A DNA stretch of 64,000 nt from BOG-224 sp963783505 (GCA_963783505.1 CAWAOP010000041.1:186001-250000), one strand, 5' to 3'; numbered from the stretch's first letter, positions 1 through 10,461 are shown. The notes: generated from the letters alone by a model not told the origin. Made by a program: numbers and translations.

Positions 1-103
1 GGTTATGGCAACGCATGACCGCGCGCTCGCGATCGCGGCCGCGGCGCACGGCCTGCGAGTGGCCGGCGTTCCGGAAATGGGCGGCGGCGGCCCGGCTCGG
101 TAA
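1..103 (+). CDS. C-terminal fragment of a PIN-domain-like protein (cut by the left edge)
   Basis: Reading from base 2, an open frame runs into the window and stops at TAA 101-103. The visible 33 residues include ATHDRALAIAAAAHGLRVAGV, which resembles the last strand and helix of PIN-domain ribonuclease toxins (a conserved D followed by a helix rich in A/R and then a short strand). The final MGGGGPAR is low complexity. The start, the catalytic acidic residues and any antitoxin partner lie outside the window. The assignment rests only on this short tail; another Rossmann-like protein is possible. Confidence 0.35.
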   Translation, partial: VMATHDRALAIAAAAHGLRVAGVPEMGGGGPAR

Positions 104-190
104 ACTCCCACCGAAGAGCTGCACCACCGGATAGCCGCTGTTGGTTAAGCACGCGCGGCGGTTACCCGGTGTTGATCGGCGCGCGTTCCG

Positions 191-673
191 CTATTTCACC
201 CGCTTGGCGACGAGTTCCATCCCGCCGCCGGGGCCGCGGCCACCGCCGCCTCCGCCCGGAGGTCCACCGCCGCCCTCGGGCGGTCCGCCTCCCGGAGGTC
301 CGCCGCCACCGGGGCCGCCGCCGTTGAACGACATGGTCAGGTGGATTTCATCCGCGCTCACCACCTTGCCTTTGAAGTTGAGCGTCATTTCTCCCATCTG
401 GCCACTGCCTGTGACGGTGAATTCGATCTCATCGCCCTTGATGGAGCCCGATGCGATCTTGGCGTCGCCCATCATCGGGTCGTTCATGGTCCCGCCGAGC
501 TTCTCGCCGTCCACCTTGAAGGTGAAGGTCTGCTCGATCGTCATGTCTCCGCCGCCGCCCTGAAACGTCGCTTTCCACTTTCCGTTGATATCGGCGCCGA
601 ACGCCGCCCCGGACGATGCCAGTATCACCGTCGATAGCAGGGCCGCTCCCAGCACCCATCGATTCAAATTCAT
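191..673 (-). CDS. Secreted Gly/Pro-rich protein of unknown function
   Basis: 160 residues from ATG 673-671, chosen because AGGAAGGAG lies just upstream; a longer frame to 730 exists but lacks this site. Residues 1-27 form a signal peptide (basic MNLNR, hydrophobic core, cleavage near AAFG-A). Residues 28-115 look like a small beta-rich domain (INGKWKATFQGGGGDMTIEQ, then repeated short strands), similar in style to small extracytoplasmic acidobacterial proteins. The last third is a Gly/Pro tract ending GGGMELVAKRVK. The downstream neighbour on the same strand is nothing visible; upstream, 79 bases away, lies the end of the VWA gene, so the two may share a transcript. Function is unknown; the low-complexity tail echoes tracts in the nearby receptor and kinase. 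Confidence 0.75.
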   Translation of the reverse strand: MNLNRWVLGAALLSTVILASSGAAFGADINGKWKATFQGGGGDMTIEQTFTFKVDGEKLGGTMNDPMMGDAKIASGSIKGDEIEFTVTGSGQMGEMTLNFKGKVVSADEIHLTMSFNGGGPGGGGPPGGGPPEGGGGPPGGGGGGRGPGGGMELVAKRVK

Positions 674-752
674 TGCGCTTCTCCTTCCTGAATTAACTAC
701 ATCCACAACTGCCTTTTGGACCGAAAACAAACGACTCCCGCTTTATCGCCGC

Positions 753-2919
753 TCACGGCAGCAGAACGACCGGGGCCCTCCAAAATGCGACTCTCTGCGC
801 CGCGTGGTTCAGCACGGTCACCTGACAGGTGTAGCGGCCGGCGTCGAGCTTGGCGAGCGGAAAACTGAAGCTCACCGGAACGGACTTGGTCAGCGCATTC
901 AGCCCCTCGGTGATGCGCAACGGATCCGTCTCGAAAGCCTTCACGGCGCCGCGATAAAAGCTTAGTGTTGCGGTCAGCGTTTCGGTCTTCTCCGCCGTCG
1001 GCTCGTAGGCCTGTAGAAAGACATACATGCTCTGGTCCTTGCGGAACACGCGCGTCACGCTGGGAATGAGTTTCTCGCCGTTCTGCACGAGCGGATTGGC
1101 CGCCACCAATCGGCGATTCGGCCCGGCTGTCCCGACCGTTTCCGTGGTCTTCTCGCGCTGGTTGCTCAGGATCACCGAGCTGATGGGGAGCATTCCCACG
1201 TCGGTGGAGAGATCCGGAACGGTGAACGTGGCTTCAAACGTCCCCATCTTGCCGGTCTCGTTTTCGCGGGCGAGGAATTTGATGGAGTACTTGCCCGGCG
1301 TTAGAGTGAAGCCCGCGTCATAAGCCACGGTTTTCCTGGCCAATTCCGCGGTCCCGACGTCTTTCAGCTTGACCGTGATGAAGTCGCGAACGGCTCCGGC
1401 CAGCACCCCCTTCGAGTCTTTGATTTGGCCGATGAAATCCAGCCGCGTGCTTTCCGCCTTGCCCTGCTTGGCGAGCACGACATCCGTGCCCGGCATCTTC
1501 ACGGATATCGGAACGTAGTAGCGGTCCTTGGCGAGGCGGAAGTAATCGGTTTCGAGCGCCAGGGTCAGATCGGTGATAGGATCGCTCCAACTGCAAAGCC
1601 TGCGCGAGCTGATTCTCGCGGTCCGAGGAGTCGAACTTCTTGAATTCCTTCGACGCGAAGTATCCCGTGCGGTAATCCAGCTTGGCCGAGAGGTTGTTGT
1701 TGATCTGCACCTTGATGCGGCGGTATTTGCCGTCGAGCGCTGCGTTGCCGGTGTAGTAGCCGAGGATGTAATAACTGGTGATGTCCTTCTGCGCCTGCAC
1801 GACTCCCATGGAGAGATCGTTGAAATCGAAGAAGGCCTTCCCGCCGGTGTCCGCGGCGAGGCCGTACAGGGTGTCTTGCGAGCCTTGAAGGTTGCTCGAC
1901 ATCGCGCCCGAAGCCCCGCCCTGGAACATGCCGGCGTTGCCCGAGCCGCCGCCCGAGCCGCGGCTCGCGTTGCCGGCCGGCGCCGTCGCCACCAGGCCGC
2001 GCGCATCGACCGGATAGATCGACACGTTGCTGCGGATAGCTGAATTGATGGTGGCCTTGAGCTGCGCGTCGTTATCCATGCCGGTGCGCGTGATCCCCTC
2101 GGAGAAATAGACCAGCGCCTTCTTTTCCGCCAGCCCGCCGAGAATCTTGACGGCGTTCTGTAGCGCGGTGAGTTGCCGGTCCGTATTGAAGATATTGAAC
2201 TCGGTGTCGTCCGCGGTGTATGCGGCGTACGTGTCCGCCGTGCTGTCGTCGCTGGTGGTGTTGGCCATTTCGCTGGCCTCGCCGATCACGATCTTCGTTT
2301 TGACGATCTTGGCCAGCAGGTCGCGGTCCTCCGTGAAATCCTGCAACACCTTCATCTCTCCCGAGTAACTCATGATAGCCACGCGGTCCGCGGGCGTCAT
2401 CTGCGTGCGGATGAATTTGAGCGCGCCATCCTGCATACGGATCTGGTCGTCGGTAGCCATCCCCTGCAAATCGAAATAGAGGACCAGCAGACGGCTGTCC
2501 TTGTACTTGATCTCGCCCGGTTTGGCGGCTGCGATGGTCTGCTGCACGGGTGCGGCCGCAACAGGGGTCGCCGCAGCCTTCTCGGCGCGCGTTTCAAGCG
2601 TTGGAGCCGGCGCCGGGGGTAGCGGCTCTTCCACCAGACGCTGATACTCGAACACTTTGATTTGCTGCGGCTTGCCATCCTCGGTGATGGTGAAATCGGG
2701 GAGCTTGAGTCCCTCGAGGGGCTTGCCGCTTTTGTCCTTCGCCGAGACGTTGACGATCACGAGTTGCGTGGTGGTCGAAAAGCGCGGGGCCTGCTTGATG
2801 AGCGGCGCGTTGGCCTGCTGCGGCGCCTGTGGAGCGGAAGCGCCTCCCGGAACCTGCTGCGCGGAAGCCGCGAGCATCCAGGCCAGAAATGTGGCAACGG
2901 TCGATTTTGGCGTTTTCAT
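753..2919 (-). CDS. VWFA-related acidobacterial protein, copy 1 (frame broken)
   Basis: Starts at ATG 2919-2917 (MKTPKSTVATFLAW, signal peptide), two bases after the receptor stop codon, so the two genes form one operon. The reading frame is lost near 1583-1590: the upstream frame carries residues up to NQLAQALQL, and the second frame resumes with DPITDLTLALETDYF. Comparison with the intact 723-residue copy at 14466-16637 shows one extra base here. A VWA domain (about residues 90-370) contains LLVLYFDLQGM, so the metal-site motif is DLQGM instead of the classical DxSxS. A Gly/Ser-rich loop and a C-terminal beta-rich region follow. Members of this family are secreted and abundant in Acidobacteriota; the role is unknown. 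Likely a sequencing insertion, though true decay cannot be excluded. Confidence 0.85.
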
Positions 2920-2921
2920 GG

Positions 2922-5900
2922 CTAGAAGTTGAAGCGCAGACTCGTTCGGACGGTCCGCATTCCGGAAACGTTTGTAGGCTGGCCATAGGTATTGGTGTTC
3001 AGGGTCGTCCCCCAGCCCGTAACCACGACCGTGTTCAGAGCGTTGTTCGCATTCAGCGAGAAGGTCATGCGGCGCCTTTCGCCCAGACGGAACGAACGGT
3101 TGGCCTGTGCGTTGAGGCTGAAGCTGAGCGGCCCCGGAATCACGTTGCGTCCCGAGTTGCCCCACATTCCCGCGGCGGGCGTGGTGAAGGCAGCGGTGTT
3201 GAAGAGCGCTCCGTCCGAGGTTTCAATGGGAAGCCCGGTGGCATCCGCGCGGTTGCTGCCGCCCTTAGTTGCCTGGTTGCCCCCGGCGGTAGCGGTCAGA
3301 TAGCTGCCGCTGCGGATCGAGATCGTGCTTTGAATGTTCCAGTCTCTGAGCAGCACGCCTTTCCATCCGGTGAGAAGGCCGCCGCCGCGCCTTCCCTGTC
3401 CCGAGCCGTACCCGAAATTGACGTTCAGCGAATGCGGCGACGTGAAGACCGCGCGATCCGCGCGGAAGTTGAGCCAGTTCTGCGCCGAGCTTGCGTCCTG
3501 AATGCCCTTCTGGAACGTGTAACTGGCGCTGGCGGACAGGCCGGCCCGGAAGCGCCGCATCAACTGCGCGCCGACCGAGTTGAAGATCGAGTTTCCGCCG
3601 TAGGTCTCGTACGTGTAGCCGGTGGGGTAGAGCGCCTGCGGCGCGCCGGGAGCTACGACCCAGGGGGTGATTTTGCGGTCCAGATCCCGACCCGCCGTTC
3701 CCGTGTACGTCAGCGTGGTTTGCAGCGAATACGGCAGATTCTGCTGGATGGCGAAGTTCCATTGCTCCGCGTAGCCGTTGCGGTACGTGGGGTCGATGGA
3801 CATGGTGTTCGACAGCGTGTTTGAAGTTCTGCTGGACGCCTTGACGAAGGCCGTTCCCATGGCCAGCGGTCCGTCCGTCAGGTACAAGTTGTAGGCCGTC
3901 GCCAGCGGCGGCTGCTGCGAGAGACTGCTGGCCATTTGGCTGTAAACCGAAGTGTTGTAGTAAAGGCCGTAGCCGGCGCGAATCACCGTCGAGCGTTTCG
4001 AGTTGGGCCGCCACGCGATTCCGAGCCGGGGGGAAAAGTTGTTCTTGTCGGAATTCACCAGCGTGCGATTCGAGGCGCTCGCCTCGACCAGCGAATACGA
4101 TACGAACGCCGGAGCGAAGGCCATGTTGACGAGTTGGTTGTGGACCTCGGTAACGGGCGTCTGGTAGTCCCAGCGCAGACCGAAATTCAGAGACAGATTC
4201 GATTTGAAGCGCCAGTCGTCCTGGAAATAGGCGTCCCAAATCGAGCCTCGAAAATAGAGGGACGGGTTGGCGCTATAACGAATGGACGCTTGGTACGGAG
4301 TGGCCAGCATGAAGTCCGCGAGGTCGAATCCCGTTCCGGCCACGGCCGCTCCGTTTACGAGCTTGCTGGTGGCGTAGCCGTTGAAGGTGAACGCGCCGCG
4401 CGCGTTCGGATTCGAGTAGCGGTTGTTTTGCTGCCTCCTGAAATCGGCGCCCCACGACAGGCTGTGCGTCTTGTGGACCCACATCAGCGAGGCGGCGATC
4501 GAACTGGTTTGCGAGCGCGTCAGCGAGGCCGTTCCATCCGATAGTCCCGTGAAGTTCGAAAACGTGAGGCTGGGAGGTCCCCAGTTGATGGGATCGTTCG
4601 TGAGCCCTTGAATGCCCAAGGCTGCGCCGACGTCTTGATTTAACGCGGCGTAATACGGGGACGTCTCCTGGCGGTTGCGGCTGAAGTTGTAGCTCAAAGA
4701 ACCGTTCATGCGGCTGGTGAAATTGTGCGTGAAGCTGGCGCTCGCGCTGATACCGCGGCCCGTGCCCGTATCGGTAATCACGCGGCCGGTCGATGGATCG
4801 ACGAAGGTGAACGAGTTGGGCGTGTTGCTGTTGCTGCCCTGATAGCCGAAGCTGCCGGAGATCCGATTCATGCTGTTCAGCGTCTGGTTCAACCGCGCGT
4901 TGATGTTGTCGGAGTTGCTCATCGAGGTATAGGCGCGCTGATAATTGCGCGAGCTGCCCGCCGTGGCCGCGAGATCCGGCGACGGATAATACTTCAACAA
5001 CGCGGTAGCTATGGAGCTGATGCGAGTCGCCGGAATCTTGTCGTTCGCAAACGGCGTATTGATGAGCGGGTCGTAAACGATCGCCGACTGGCCCGCCGAC
5101 GTAAGCGACTGGGAAAAGTCGCCGCTGCGTTCAAGCGCCGTCGGCATCGTGGTCAGCGTGCCCGAGTTTCCATTCCGCCCGCGAGTCACGCCCAGATTCA
5201 GGCTGAACTGTCCGCTCTTGCCGCTCGTTAACTTGGGAATGCGGAGCGGGCCGCCGAATGTCACGTTGGTGGATGTGTTGTTCGAATACGGCTTGTCGAT
5301 ATTCTGGCCGCTGATCGAATAGCTGCGGGCGTTCAGCAGCGAGTTGCTCTCGTTGATGCTGACGTCGCCCGTGTACATCATGCGCGGGTCGCGGCGGTTG
5401 TTGCCAAACGCCAGTGCGTTGTTCATGCCCATCCAGGGAGGAGCGCCGCGTCCGCCGGCTCCGCCACGGCCGCCGCCGCCATCCGGTCCGCCGCCGAAGC
5501 CGCCGCCGGGACCGCCGCCTCCGGGACCGCCGCCTCCGGGACCGCCGCCTCCGGGACCGCCACCGAACCACAGCCGCCGCCCCCGCGGCCCCCGCCGCCG
5601 CCCATGTCGCCCCCACCCGGACCGCCGCGGCCGCCGCCTGCATTGGCAGTCTGTCCTTGTTGGTCGGCGCCCAGCCCTCCCGCCATTCCAGGCATCCCCG
5701 TCCCGGCAGCGCCATCCATCCCCATACCCATGTCCATCCCGCGGCCGCCCATCATCATGTCCGGGCCTCCGATGCCTCCTCTGCCTCCGAAGGGGCCGAA
5801 ATCGCCCATACCCGGAAGTCCCATGGCCGAGCTCATGCTGCCTTGAACGACTACCGCTTCATTCGCGCTGGGGGCCAACTCGGCGGCTTGATCGCTGCTC

Positions 5901-6556
5901 AGCAGCCCATCCTGGGAAAACAGAGAGCGGTCCGCGGATTGATTCACGCCGAGTTGCTGGAACGCGAGGTTGTTCTGGCCGGTTTGTTGCTGGCCGCCTC
6001 GGCCACCCTGCTGATTGGCTCCGCCTCGGCCGCCTTGCTGATCCGGCCCGCCGCGGCCGGGAAATCCGAAGCCGCCGGGTCCGGGCATGTTCGGGAAGCC
6101 TCTTCCGGCCGGCGCGTTCGTCGCTTGCCGATTCGTTTCGGTGGACGCGGCCGGAGCCGGCCGGGCCGCGGGGGCCGTGCTTGCGGCCTCCGCGGGCGCG
6201 AGCTTGGGCGCAAGGGCCGCGGAAGCTTCGGCATCCGAGAATAGCTTCAAGCTCCACGAGCCGCCGGGCGCGTCGGGAGCGACGCCCACGTCACGTTTCG
6301 CCGTTTCGAATCCGAGCATCTCCACCTGGATGCCCCACGCTCCGTCAGCGAGCGAAGGGAACCGGAATACGCCTTTCTCATCCGTCGTGGTGACTTGCTT
6401 CTCGCTTTCTCGCGTCGCGGTCACCGTGGCGCCGGGAACGGGGATGCCGGAAGTTACGACCGTCCCGTGATACTCCGAGGCCATCAGCCCGCCGAGCGCG
6501 AGCCAAAAGGCCATCGCACGACAGATCCGGCCGGTGCGGCGATTTTTTCGAGCCAT
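2922..6556 (-). CDS. TonB-dependent receptor with carboxypeptidase-regulatory-like N-terminus, copy 1 (frame broken)
   Basis: Large outer-membrane receptor, about 1210 residues if the frame is repaired. ATG 6556-6554 is preceded by GAGGTGAG. The order is: signal/anchor (MARKNRRTGR..), a carboxypeptidase-regulatory-like beta domain (HGTVVTSGIPVPGATVTA, residues about 35-110), an Ala/Pro then Gly/Gln-rich linker, a plug-like part with SANEAVVVQGSMSSAMG, a Gly/Pro tract, then the beta-barrel starting MGMNNALAFGN and ending in an aromatic residue (TSLRFNF). The frame changes near 5568-5576, inside the Gly tract; removing one base restores continuity (..GRGGGG into WFGGGPGGGG..). Residue order matches the intact 1236-residue copy at 16640-20350. 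Such receptors import large substrates, often glycans or chelates; the ligand is unknown. A VWA gene follows two bases downstream. Confidence 0.88.
5506..5565. repeat. 15-bp tandem repeat inside receptor copy 1
   Basis: The unit ccgggaccgccgcct occurs three times exactly (5506-5520, 5521-5535, 5536-5550), followed by a fourth diverged unit. On the coding (minus) strand it encodes a five-residue Gly/Pro unit. The reading-frame break of this gene lies immediately beside it, so either slippage in the cell or a sequencing problem in the repeat could explain the break. Confidence 0.8.
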
Positions 6557-6794
6557 GCTTCTCACCTCTTCAATTCGTCTCGGGCGTGGATACTGCGCGC
6601 CGACACGAGCGCCAATTGGTAGAGCGTTATTCAGACGTTGAATGGTTTCCATTTGTGACCAAAGCTTTACGTTCTTAACGGAGGCTTTACACGGGGCGGC
6701 TGGCGAACGCTTCGCGACCGGGAGTACTTTGGAGGCAGGGAGGATTGCGCGTTGTACGGGGAAGCGAGGCCATTGCCCCGAGGAAGCGTTAGCT
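6557..6794. other. Divergent intergenic region between receptor copy 1 and the kinase
   Basis: 238 bases separate the receptor start from the kinase start and must contain both outward promoters. I see no confident -35/-10 pair on either strand. The stretch 6625-6690 is the most AT-rich part (gttattcagacgttgaatgg and following) and is the likeliest place for regulator binding. Confidence 0.4.
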
Positions 6795-8594
6795 ATGGCC
6801 AGAAAGCAGCGCGAACGCCGTTCGGCCCTCTCATTGTTGTTCGTCGCGGCCCTGTTTGCGCTGTGCGCCGCTTTAGGCGTGCTCCAATACAGTTGGATCG
6901 GCGAAGTGGCATCCGCGGCGCGCGAGCGATTACGCGGAAGTCTCCAGGCCAGCCTCGCCAGCTTGAGCCAGGAGTTGGATTCCGAAATCACATCCGATTG
7001 TTCCGCACTCCTGCCAACCGGCTCGCCGAAGGACGCGGCCGCCGCCGAAGCCGAAATCGCCGCGAGATTCGCGCAATGGAGGAACGCCTCGCGCCAGAGC
7101 GCAATCTTCAGCCGCGTCGGATTCAGCCCAGCCGATCGGACGCCTGCCACGCTGCGAATTCTGAACGCCGATAAGGGTGTCTTTAAGGACAGCGACTGGC
7201 CGGTGGAGTGGAAAGCCATCCAAGCCCGGGTGTCCTTTCGGTTTCCGACCGAAGGCAGGGGCGCGATTGACCAGCAGTCGCCGTTTCCCGAAGACAACGG
7301 GCTGGTGTTGGAGTTGCCGATTATCTCGATGGGCGGGCGGCGCGGTCCTCCATCCGAATCGGACCGTATGTTCTCCGGCAATCTCATCCTTGAACTGAAC
7401 GCCGCCTATTTGCACGATGTGTTGCTCCCCGGATTGGTGCAGCGCTACCTCGGAGGCGGGCCGGCCTCGGATTACCAGGTGGAGATACTCACGCGAACCA
7501 GTTCGCCGGTTACGCTTTACCAATCGGAGCCGATGGACGCGGCTCGCATGGCTTCCCATGCAGCGGCTTCCACGGGCTTGATGTCCTTCCAGTTCGATCA
7601 GTTGTTTCGCCGGGGAGGACCGGGCGGCGGACCGGGCGGCGGCCGCGGGCGCGGGGGCGGGGGCGGGGGTGGTCCGCGCGGACCGGGCGGTCCGGGACGC
7701 GGGCCGGGCGGCGACTTTGGCAGATGGCAGTTATTCGTGCAGTACCGGGCCGGGTCGCTCGAAGCCGTGGTGGCTCAAGTCCGCTGGCGCAATCTGGCGG
7801 TTGCGGCCGGCGTCCTCCTGCTGCTCGTCGCGAGCGCCTCCGCGCTGCTCGGCTTTACGCGGCGCTCCGAGAAGCTGGCCGAACTGCAAATGGACTTCGT
7901 GGCCGCGGTCTCTCATGAGTTGCGCACTCCGCTCGCGGTAATCCACACCGCGGCGTACAATCTGCGCGGCAAAATCGCTCACGACGCGGACCACGTGCAG
8001 CGGTACGGCGCTCTGATCCAACAGGAAAGCGGGCGCCTCACTGCTCTTGTGGAGCGAGTCTTGCAGTTCGCCGGCGCCGAGGCGGGCCGGATTATCGGGA
8101 ACAAAGAGCCGGTCGAGGTGGAAACGGTAATCGAAGGCGCGCTCGAATCGACGAAGGTTCTGTTCGGAAGCGCGTGTACGGTTGAGAAGAAGATCGATCC
8201 CGGACTTCCGCTGGTGATGGCCGATCCGGTGGCGCTGAAGCAGGCGCTCGAAAACCTGCTCGGCAACGCGGCGAAGTACGGTTCGACGGGCGGCGATTGG
8301 ATCGGCGTGTTCGCGCGCCGTACAGGCGAGGGCGAGGGCGCCGCCGTCGAGATTCGAGTTGCGGATCGCGGCACCGGGAATCCCCGCCGGACGAACAGAA
8401 GCACGTGTTCAACGCGTTCTTCCGCGGGAAGCGCGCGGTTCACGAACAGATTCATGGAACGGGGTTGGGATTGAACCTGGCGAAAAAGATCGTGGAGGCG
8501 CACGGAGGAACCATCGCGGTGCGAAGCGAGCCCGGGAAGGGAGCCGAATTTACTCATCCGAATTCCAGCGGCGACCGCGGGAGAATCCGCATGA
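6795..8594 (+). CDS. Two-component sensor histidine kinase (frame broken)
   Basis: ATG 6795 (MARKQRERRSALSLLF) with GAGGAAG upstream; an in-frame start at 6642 has no such support. Membrane helix 1 lies at about residues 11-32, a periplasmic sensor at 33-330, helix 2 at about 333-353. The H-box FVAAVSHELRTPL is near residue 370 and the N-box LENLLGNAAKYG near 485. The frame breaks at 8374-8390, where deleting an extra a and an extra c gives the expected ADRGTGIPPDEQKHV, and at 8556, where deleting one a gives EFTLRIPAATAGESA then TGA at 8592-8594. The G2 box HGTGLGLNLAKK is intact in the middle frame. The sensor carries a Gly/Pro/Arg tract just before helix 2. The TGA overlaps the regulator's ATG (ATGA), as in coupled pairs. 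It lies divergent to receptor copy 1, so regulation of that cassette is plausible. Confidence 0.85.
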
Positions 8595-9278
8595 GCGCGC
8601 GTCTGCTGTTGATCGAGGACGAGCCCGGGCTCGCGCTGACTCTGTCCGACCTGCTCGGCGCCGAAGGCTACTCGGTGGATACCGCCGGCGACGGAGTCAA
8701 TGGGCTGGCCAAAGCTCTGACGGGCAACTTCGATCTGATCCTGCTCGACGTGATGCTGCCCGGCAAGAACGGCATGGAGGTGTGCCGCGAGTCTGCGCCG
8801 CCAGGGAAAAGACATGGCGATTCTGATGCTGACCGCGCGGTCGCAGCTTGTGGATCGCGTGGTCGGCCTCAAACTGGGAGCCGACGATTATCTGACCAAG
8901 CCCTTCGAGCCGCCCGAGTTGGTGGCCCGAGTGGAAGCCCTGCTGCGCCGCGTCAAGCGGAAGAAACTGGCTCCGGTGGCGCGATTCAGCTTCGACAATA
9001 TCGTCGCCGATTTCGAGAAGGGCGAGATCCGCAAGGACGGCCAGCCCATCGGTCTTGCCGGCAAAGAACTGGATCTCCTGCGATACCTGATCGATCACCG
9101 TGACAACGTCGTCTCGCGCGACGAGTTACTGGAAGCCGTCTGGGAGTATCAACCCGGCGTATCGTCGCGGACCATCGACGTCCACGTGGCCTGGCTGAGG
9201 CAAAAACTGGAAGACAGTCCTCAAAACCCGCGTCACATCCTGACTGTCCGCGGAGTGGGATACAGGTTCGAGGGGTAG
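8591..9278 (+). CDS. OmpR/PhoB-type response regulator (frame broken)
   Basis: Starts at ATG 8591, overlapping the kinase stop by four bases. The receiver domain shows LLLIEDEPG (acidic pair), the phosphoacceptor in LILLDVMLPG (about residue 51), LTARSQ and the switch lysine in LTKPFEP. The DNA-binding winged helix occupies about residues 130-228 and ends RTIDVHVAWLRQKLE ... VRGVGYRFEG, typical of the OmpR/PhoB group. The frame breaks at 8792: the sequence gag-t-ctgcgc needs one t removed to give VCRELRRQGKDMAILMLTA. The partner is the kinase upstream. The likely targets are the divergent receptor-VWA genes, which is inference from position only. Confidence 0.85.
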
Positions 9279-9363
9279 GTCTGTCTGGCGGAACGGATGT
9301 TCGGGAGTGAGTTTCCGATAATCCCACCTAACGGCCACTACGGGCTGCTCCCGCTCTATGCTG

Positions 9364-9422
9364 GTCGTCCTCCGCGATTATTGGGGGTAGCCCGTCCCCG
9401 AAATGTCCGGCGGGAGGACGAC
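9364..9422. repeat. Inverted repeat with REP-like core
   Basis: Arms gtcgtcctcc (9364-9373) and ggaggacgac (9413-9422) are perfect complements around a core reading attgggggtagcccgtcccc. The core resembles one arm of the element at 14079-14144 (ttgggggtttcgtagcctgt), so it is probably a degenerate member of the same dispersed family. The rest of the 9279-9546 gap shows no gene. Confidence 0.5.
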
Positions 9423-9546
9423 GAGGCACATCAGGTGGTGCGTGCCGGCTGCGGGATGTACAATCGAAGGCGGCTAAGTGGCCAAACCGGAAATTCCGGG
9501 TCAAAGCAGTCTGCATTCCGGCGTTGGCGGAACGTGGAAAGGGAGC

Positions 9547-10224
9547 ATGGGGCTCTTAGAATGGTTGATGGGCGGCTCCCGCCGGGCCCGAGCGCACTCT
9601 GAAGCAAACCAGCCTGCCTACGCTTACTGGAGTTGCCTTGGGGACGGCCTGACTTGCACGGCGTGTCGGGCGAGGGGTGAGATGGTGTGGATACCGGGCA
9701 TGATCAACCTGCCAGAGCCGCCTTTGCGGTCCTGCAAGAGCGTGAGCGGGTGCCGCTGCGTAGTCGTTTTCGTCGGGGCGGGCGAGTCCGGAGCCGCTGA
9801 AGCGGCGCGATTCATCCGCGAAAGGGGCGGGAGAACGACACGGGACGAGCTTGACGACGCACAGAATAAGGTCAGGGCTCCCGGACAGGCGCTGCGAGCG
9901 CGCGAGCACGCCATAGGGGAAAAAGTCCGACTGGCTGGGGCGTCCGAAAAGACCGATCCTACCCGAGCGGTTGACTTATACCGAGAGGCTATCTCCGAAT
10001 ACAAGGAAATCGCGCCGTCTGCGGACCAATGGACGTGGCGGCATTTCCCCTACTGCTACAACAGGCTCACAATGATCTTGGAGAGGCTGCGCCGAAACGA
10101 AGAGGCGCTGAGCTGCATCGATGAGTTCCGTGGCCTGCCTTGGGCGACTGACCCGACGAAATCCGACAGCGGATCGCTGAATAAACGGTACGCGCGACTA
10201 CGCGCCCGGGTGGCGCGCACCTGA
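9547..10224 (+). CDS. Hypothetical protein with Cys motif and TPR-like C-terminus
   Basis: 225 residues from ATG 9547 (MGLLEWLMGGSRRARAH), which has GGAAAGG a few bases upstream; a GTG at 9478 would add 23 poorly convincing residues. The N-terminal half contains LTCTACRARGEMVWIPG and later RSCKSVSGCRCVVVFVG. This arrangement of paired Cys followed by CRC recalls the C-terminal metal-binding part of phage head-morphogenesis proteins. The C-terminal half (from DPTRAVDLYREAISEYK) looks like one or two tetratricopeptide helical pairs. It stands alone beside repeats and a toxin-antitoxin pair. I do not recognise the family, and no function is assigned. Confidence 0.6.
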   Translation: MGLLEWLMGGSRRARAHSEANQPAYAYWSCLGDGLTCTACRARGEMVWIPGMINLPEPPLRSCKSVSGCRCVVVFVGAGESGAAEAARFIRERGGRTTRDELDDAQNKVRAPGQALRAREHAIGEKVRLAGASEKTDPTRAVDLYREAISEYKEIAPSADQWTWRHFPYCYNRLTMILERLRRNEEALSCIDEFRGLPWATDPTKSDSGSLNKRYARLRARVART

Positions 10225-10240
10225 GGGGGAAAACGGAAGA

Positions 10241-10461
10241 CGGGAGGAACCGGGGACGAGGAACCGGGGAGGAACCGGGGACGGAGGAACCGGGGACGAG
10301 GAACCGAGGAACCGGGGAGGAACCGGGAGGAACCGGGGACGGGAACCGGGGGAACCGGGGACGGACGGGGGAACCGGGGACGGACGGGACGTTGCCTGTT
10401 CGGCGGACCTGCTTGAGGAACCGGGGACGGACGGGACATTGCCTGTTCGGCGGACCTGCTT
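10241..10461. repeat. GGAACCGGGGAC tandem repeats plus a 44-bp direct repeat
   Basis: From 10241 to about 10390 the motif ggaaccggggac(g) recurs with variable spacing. It ends in two copies of a 44-bp unit, 10371-10414 and 10418-10461, identical except at one base (gacgtt against gacatt); each contains gttgcctgttcggcggacct or its variant. A shorter relative (cgacggacgggacgtta) appears at about 11848. Open frames across it are Arg/Pro low-complexity shadows, so no gene is called. The unit lengths and absence of regular spacers argue against CRISPR. Confidence 0.75.

Noticed and set aside
753..2919. True pseudogene status of VWA copy 1
   Set aside because: A single extra base is the only lesion and the same type of error occurs in essential-type genes here, so error is likelier than decay; not proven.
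10241..10461. CRISPR array
   Set aside because: The repeats are short, variable and contiguous without unique spacers, and there are no cas genes.
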